Origin: Anaerolineales bacterium
Lineage (GTDB): Bacteria > Chloroflexota > Anaerolineae > Anaerolineales > E44-bin32
Direction: 5' to 3'
NCBI GenBank assembly: GCA_037382465.1
Contig: JARRPX010000025.1
Location: 1 to 52,702 of the forward strand
Length of the DNA stretch: 52,702 bases
Below the pieces are notes generated by a model, which saw only the letters and a list, made by a program, of their open reading frames with translations, had not been told where the DNA came from and made no database searches. Positions 50,915 through 52,702 of this stretch are shown in pieces; within the stretch, counting starts at the first letter, position 1, and each line of letters begins with the position of its first letter. The position numbers were made by a program, and so were the translations under genes.

Positions 50915-52057
50915 TCACTCCTTCGGAGAGGGCTCACTGCTCTCCCAGCCTACACGGAATTGCTCGAAATATCCTTCACCTCTTGCTGAGGACCCGACCC
51001 GTGGTTTCAGGTTTCTGCCAATCGGAAACCACGGATTTTCGAGGCCATCCGCTCGACGATACCGCAAAGGCACGATCGAATGCGTTTCGAGATCGTCGAT
51101 GTTATCAACGTACACGTACCCAAGCTGTGCCAGATACTCTACGTGGGCGCCCGCTTCTTCGACGGCCAACAACTTGTCGTATCCCTCCACCTCCGGAAAC
51201 AGCGCCGACGAGATCTCGGCCAGCGTCTTCGACTCTTCTAATTCGCCGACGATCTTGCGCAGGCGGTCCCGGTGCGATTCTTCGATTTCGTCGATGCGTC
51301 TCCCCAGATCGTGCATCTGCTCTCCATGACCCCCGAGTACGTACTTCACCTCGGGATGCCACGTGCGCGTTCGTTCGAGCGAATCGAGGTAATGCCCCAG
51401 CCCCATGTTCAGACTCAGACGTTCCGGGGCCTGGTGAGGGGTGATGTGCGGCAAGATGTGATCCCCCGAGAGAAGCACGTCGTCGAGACGAATGATGACT
51501 TGCCCCGGACAATGCCCTGGAACGTGCAGCATTTCCAATCGTCCGACGCGCATGCCGACGGCGAAGTAGTTGAAATCCGGCATCAAGGAAGTAAACAAAT
51601 CCTTATTGATCAGATAGGTGTTCATAAGTTCCTGGCGATACGCCTCACGTACACCCGCCTCGATCAGATATTGATCCAACCGCTTGGCCATCATGGCCAC
51701 CCGCTCCTCGTAATGCATGAGCACCTTGGCGTCCAGATGATGGATGCCGATGGGCGCCCGGGTACGCTGACGCACGAAGTTCAAGCCTCCGAAATGGTCG
51801 ATGTGGCCGTGGGTGATGAGGACGTGGGTGAGGTCTTCCCAACTTACCTTTTCATCGAACTGCGAGCTTATGCTGGCGAAGGCCTGATCCAATTGCTCGT
51901 TCGAGTCCATGAAACCCGATCCGGAGTCAATCAAGGCCGCCACATCGCCGTCGAGGACGAGATGGGCGAAGCCTTTTAGAAAAGGGAACAGCACGAGGGG
52001 GATGCGGTAAATCCGACCTCCGCCGTTCGTGCGCACAAATTCGATCTCGGCCGTCAT
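50915..52057 (-). CDS. Metallo-beta-lactamase-fold hydrolase
   Basis: 380 aa. HGHIDHFGG is the HxHxDH motif; other ligands are in HVPGHCPGQ, LLSGDHILP and LGGHGEQMHD. A C-terminal about 80 residues form a separate helical region. Substrate unknown; a thioesterase or lactonase role would suit the operon but is speculative. The ATG at 52057 follows GGGGAT; an in-frame TTG upstream overlaps the tetR stop. Second gene of the TetR operon. Confidence 0.9.
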   Translation of the reverse strand: MTAEIEFVRTNGGGRIYRIPLVLFPFLKGFAHLVLDGDVAALIDSGSGFMDSNEQLDQAFASISSQFDEKVSWEDLTHVLITHGHIDHFGGLNFVRQRTRAPIGIHHLDAKVLMHYEERVAMMAKRLDQYLIEAGVREAYRQELMNTYLINKDLFTSLMPDFNYFAVGMRVGRLEMLHVPGHCPGQVIIRLDDVLLSGDHILPHITPHQAPERLSLNMGLGHYLDSLERTRTWHPEVKYVLGGHGEQMHDLGRRIDEIEESHRDRLRKIVGELEESKTLAEISSALFPEVEGYDKLLAVEEAGAHVEYLAQLGYVYVDNIDDLETHSIVPLRYRRADGLENPWFPIGRNLKPRVGSSARGEGYFEQFRVGWESSEPSPKE

Positions 52058-52071
52058 CTGCTTCAATCCCC

Positions 52072-52635
52072 TCAAGAAATCCGCAAGCCGTCGAGGATCA
52101 GATCACTGAACCGATCGGCAAGCGTATCGGCGCTCAAACGGCCATTCTTGCGAAACCAGGTGATCGTCCAATTCTGAAGCCCCAACAGGGCGAAAACCGT
52201 TACTGCCTCGTCGACTTTACGGAACGCCCCTTCTTTAATTCCCTGGCGTACGATCTGCCGCCAGAGATTCTCGTAGGCATCCCGCCGTGCGTTCTGCCGC
52301 GAGCGCAGGGAAGGATCGAGACTGCGGTAATCGAAGAGGAGCACGGATGCCAGGTCGCTGTCTTTGGTGAGGCGTTGGAGGTAAACGTGCATCGCCCGGC
52401 GCAGTTTCTCGTCGGGGGACAAATCCGATTCTACGACCTGCTCCAGGTCTCCGATCAGCAGATCCAGTACCTGATCGAGGATGGCGAGCAGGATGTCTTG
52501 CTTGCTTTCGACGTGGTGATACAGGCTGGCTTTCTGGAGCCCCACGGCGTCGGCAATGTCCTGCATCGAGGCGGCGTGATAACCCTTCTGGCGGAAAATT
52601 TGGGCCGCTGCCTGGACGATGTCGCTCCTCTGCAT
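52072..52635 (-). CDS. TetR/AcrR-family transcription regulator (FadR-like)
   Basis: 187 aa. N-terminal helix-turn-helix at about 5-50 (SDIVQAAAQIFRQKGYHAAS, then MQDIADAVGLQKASLYHHVE), helical ligand domain after it. It heads the beta-oxidation genes, and the palindrome over its promoter has the ACCGACCGGTCGGT core bound by TetR-type fatty acid regulators. It most likely represses its own operon until an acyl-CoA binds (inference). Confidence 0.92.
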   Translation of the reverse strand: MQRSDIVQAAAQIFRQKGYHAASMQDIADAVGLQKASLYHHVESKQDILLAILDQVLDLLIGDLEQVVESDLSPDEKLRRAMHVYLQRLTKDSDLASVLLFDYRSLDPSLRSRQNARRDAYENLWRQIVRQGIKEGAFRKVDEAVTVFALLGLQNWTITWFRKNGRLSADTLADRFSDLILDGLRIS

Positions 52636-52644
52636 ATCGCAAAC

Positions 52645-52662
52645 CTACCGACCGGTCGGTAG
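52645..52662. promoter_or_regulatory. TetR-type operator, perfect 18-bp palindrome
   Basis: CTACCGACCGGTCGGTAG, two perfect 9-bp halves, immediately downstream of the -10 box and 9 bp before the tetR start. Ideal site for autorepression. Confidence 0.85.
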
Positions 52663-52666
52663 TCAT

Positions 52667-52695
52667 ATCATAGCAGATCGCAAGACCGCGGTCAA
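52667..52695 (-). promoter_or_regulatory. Promoter of the beta-oxidation operon
   Basis: Minus-strand TTGACC (52690-52695), 17-bp spacer, TATGAT (52667-52672). The transcription start would sit at the edge of the operator. Confidence 0.8.
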
Positions 52696-52702
52696 GCATC
52701 GA

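Noticed and set aside
1-52702. CRISPR arrays, tRNA/rRNA genes, insertion sequences, prophage or integrase genes
   Set aside because: None found by eye: no regularly spaced repeats, no transposase or integrase motifs, no cloverleaf recognised.

Overview
The window looks like a chromosomal segment of a Chloroflexota bacterium, probably Anaerolineae-like. This is inferred from gene style only: a long Lys/Ala/Ser/Thr tail on L21, the ruvB-DUF2905-queA run, the pair of a radical SAM protein and a DUF2344 protein, Thr/Pro-rich lipoproteins, and a standalone rpoC with a coiled-coil insertion. No rRNA, tRNA, CRISPR, prophage or insertion sequence was recognised.

Layout, left to right. (1) 1-237: start of gnd (6-phosphogluconate dehydrogenase), cut by the window edge. 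Upstream of it is a decayed LacI-family regulator gene that still has a well-formed promoter and a perfect operator palindrome. (2) 1006-10952: a type-IV-pilus-type (Pil-Chp/Pix-like) chemosensory operon on the minus strand. In transcription order it is a 51-aa protein, a TPR-zinc-ribbon-receiver protein, a PATAN/DUF4388 protein, a PilH-like receiver, a ParA ATPase, a CheW with a repeat-rich tail, a PilJ-like receptor, and a hybrid CheA with two HPt domains and a receiver. An M16 protease gene lies just upstream. (3) 12996-19716: minus-strand housekeeping genes: a TIM-barrel protein, dinB, cca, hpt, tdk, rpmE (L31 fused to an RNA-polymerase alpha-CTD-like domain), rpmA and rplU. (4) 19970-24250: rpoC without rpoB beside it, with a leader that looks regulated. 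(5) 24537-28309: a HEAT-like protein, a tail-anchored zinc-ribbon protein, an alpha/beta hydrolase whose nucleophile position is Phe, and two membrane proteins. (6) 28644-33888, plus strand: zwf, ruvB, DUF2905, queA, a leader peptide with hairpins, and an AIR-synthase-like gene. (7) 34026-39811, minus strand: a compact exosortase operon, in transcription order a secreted candidate substrate with a PEP-CTERM-like tail, an XrtG-type exosortase, a family 2 glycosyltransferase, a 6-pyruvoyl-tetrahydropterin-synthase-related membrane protein, and a lone receiver. (8) 40224-44350: a lipoprotein gene whose signal-peptide region is one arm of a perfect 60-bp inverted repeat, then the radical SAM/DUF2344 pair on the plus strand. 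(9) 44435-52635, minus strand: a complete fatty acid beta-oxidation operon (TetR, MBL hydrolase, two acyl-CoA dehydrogenases, fadN-like, fadA, SCP2) headed by a TetR promoter/operator.

Most notable items: the exosortase operon with an adjacent candidate substrate, the 60-bp inverted repeat around the lipoprotein promoter, the L31-alphaCTD fusion, the leader peptide whose Shine-Dalgarno can pair with the loop of a 12-bp hairpin, the acyl-CoA dehydrogenase pair of which only one has the usual catalytic Glu, and the LacI pseudogene with intact promoter and operator.
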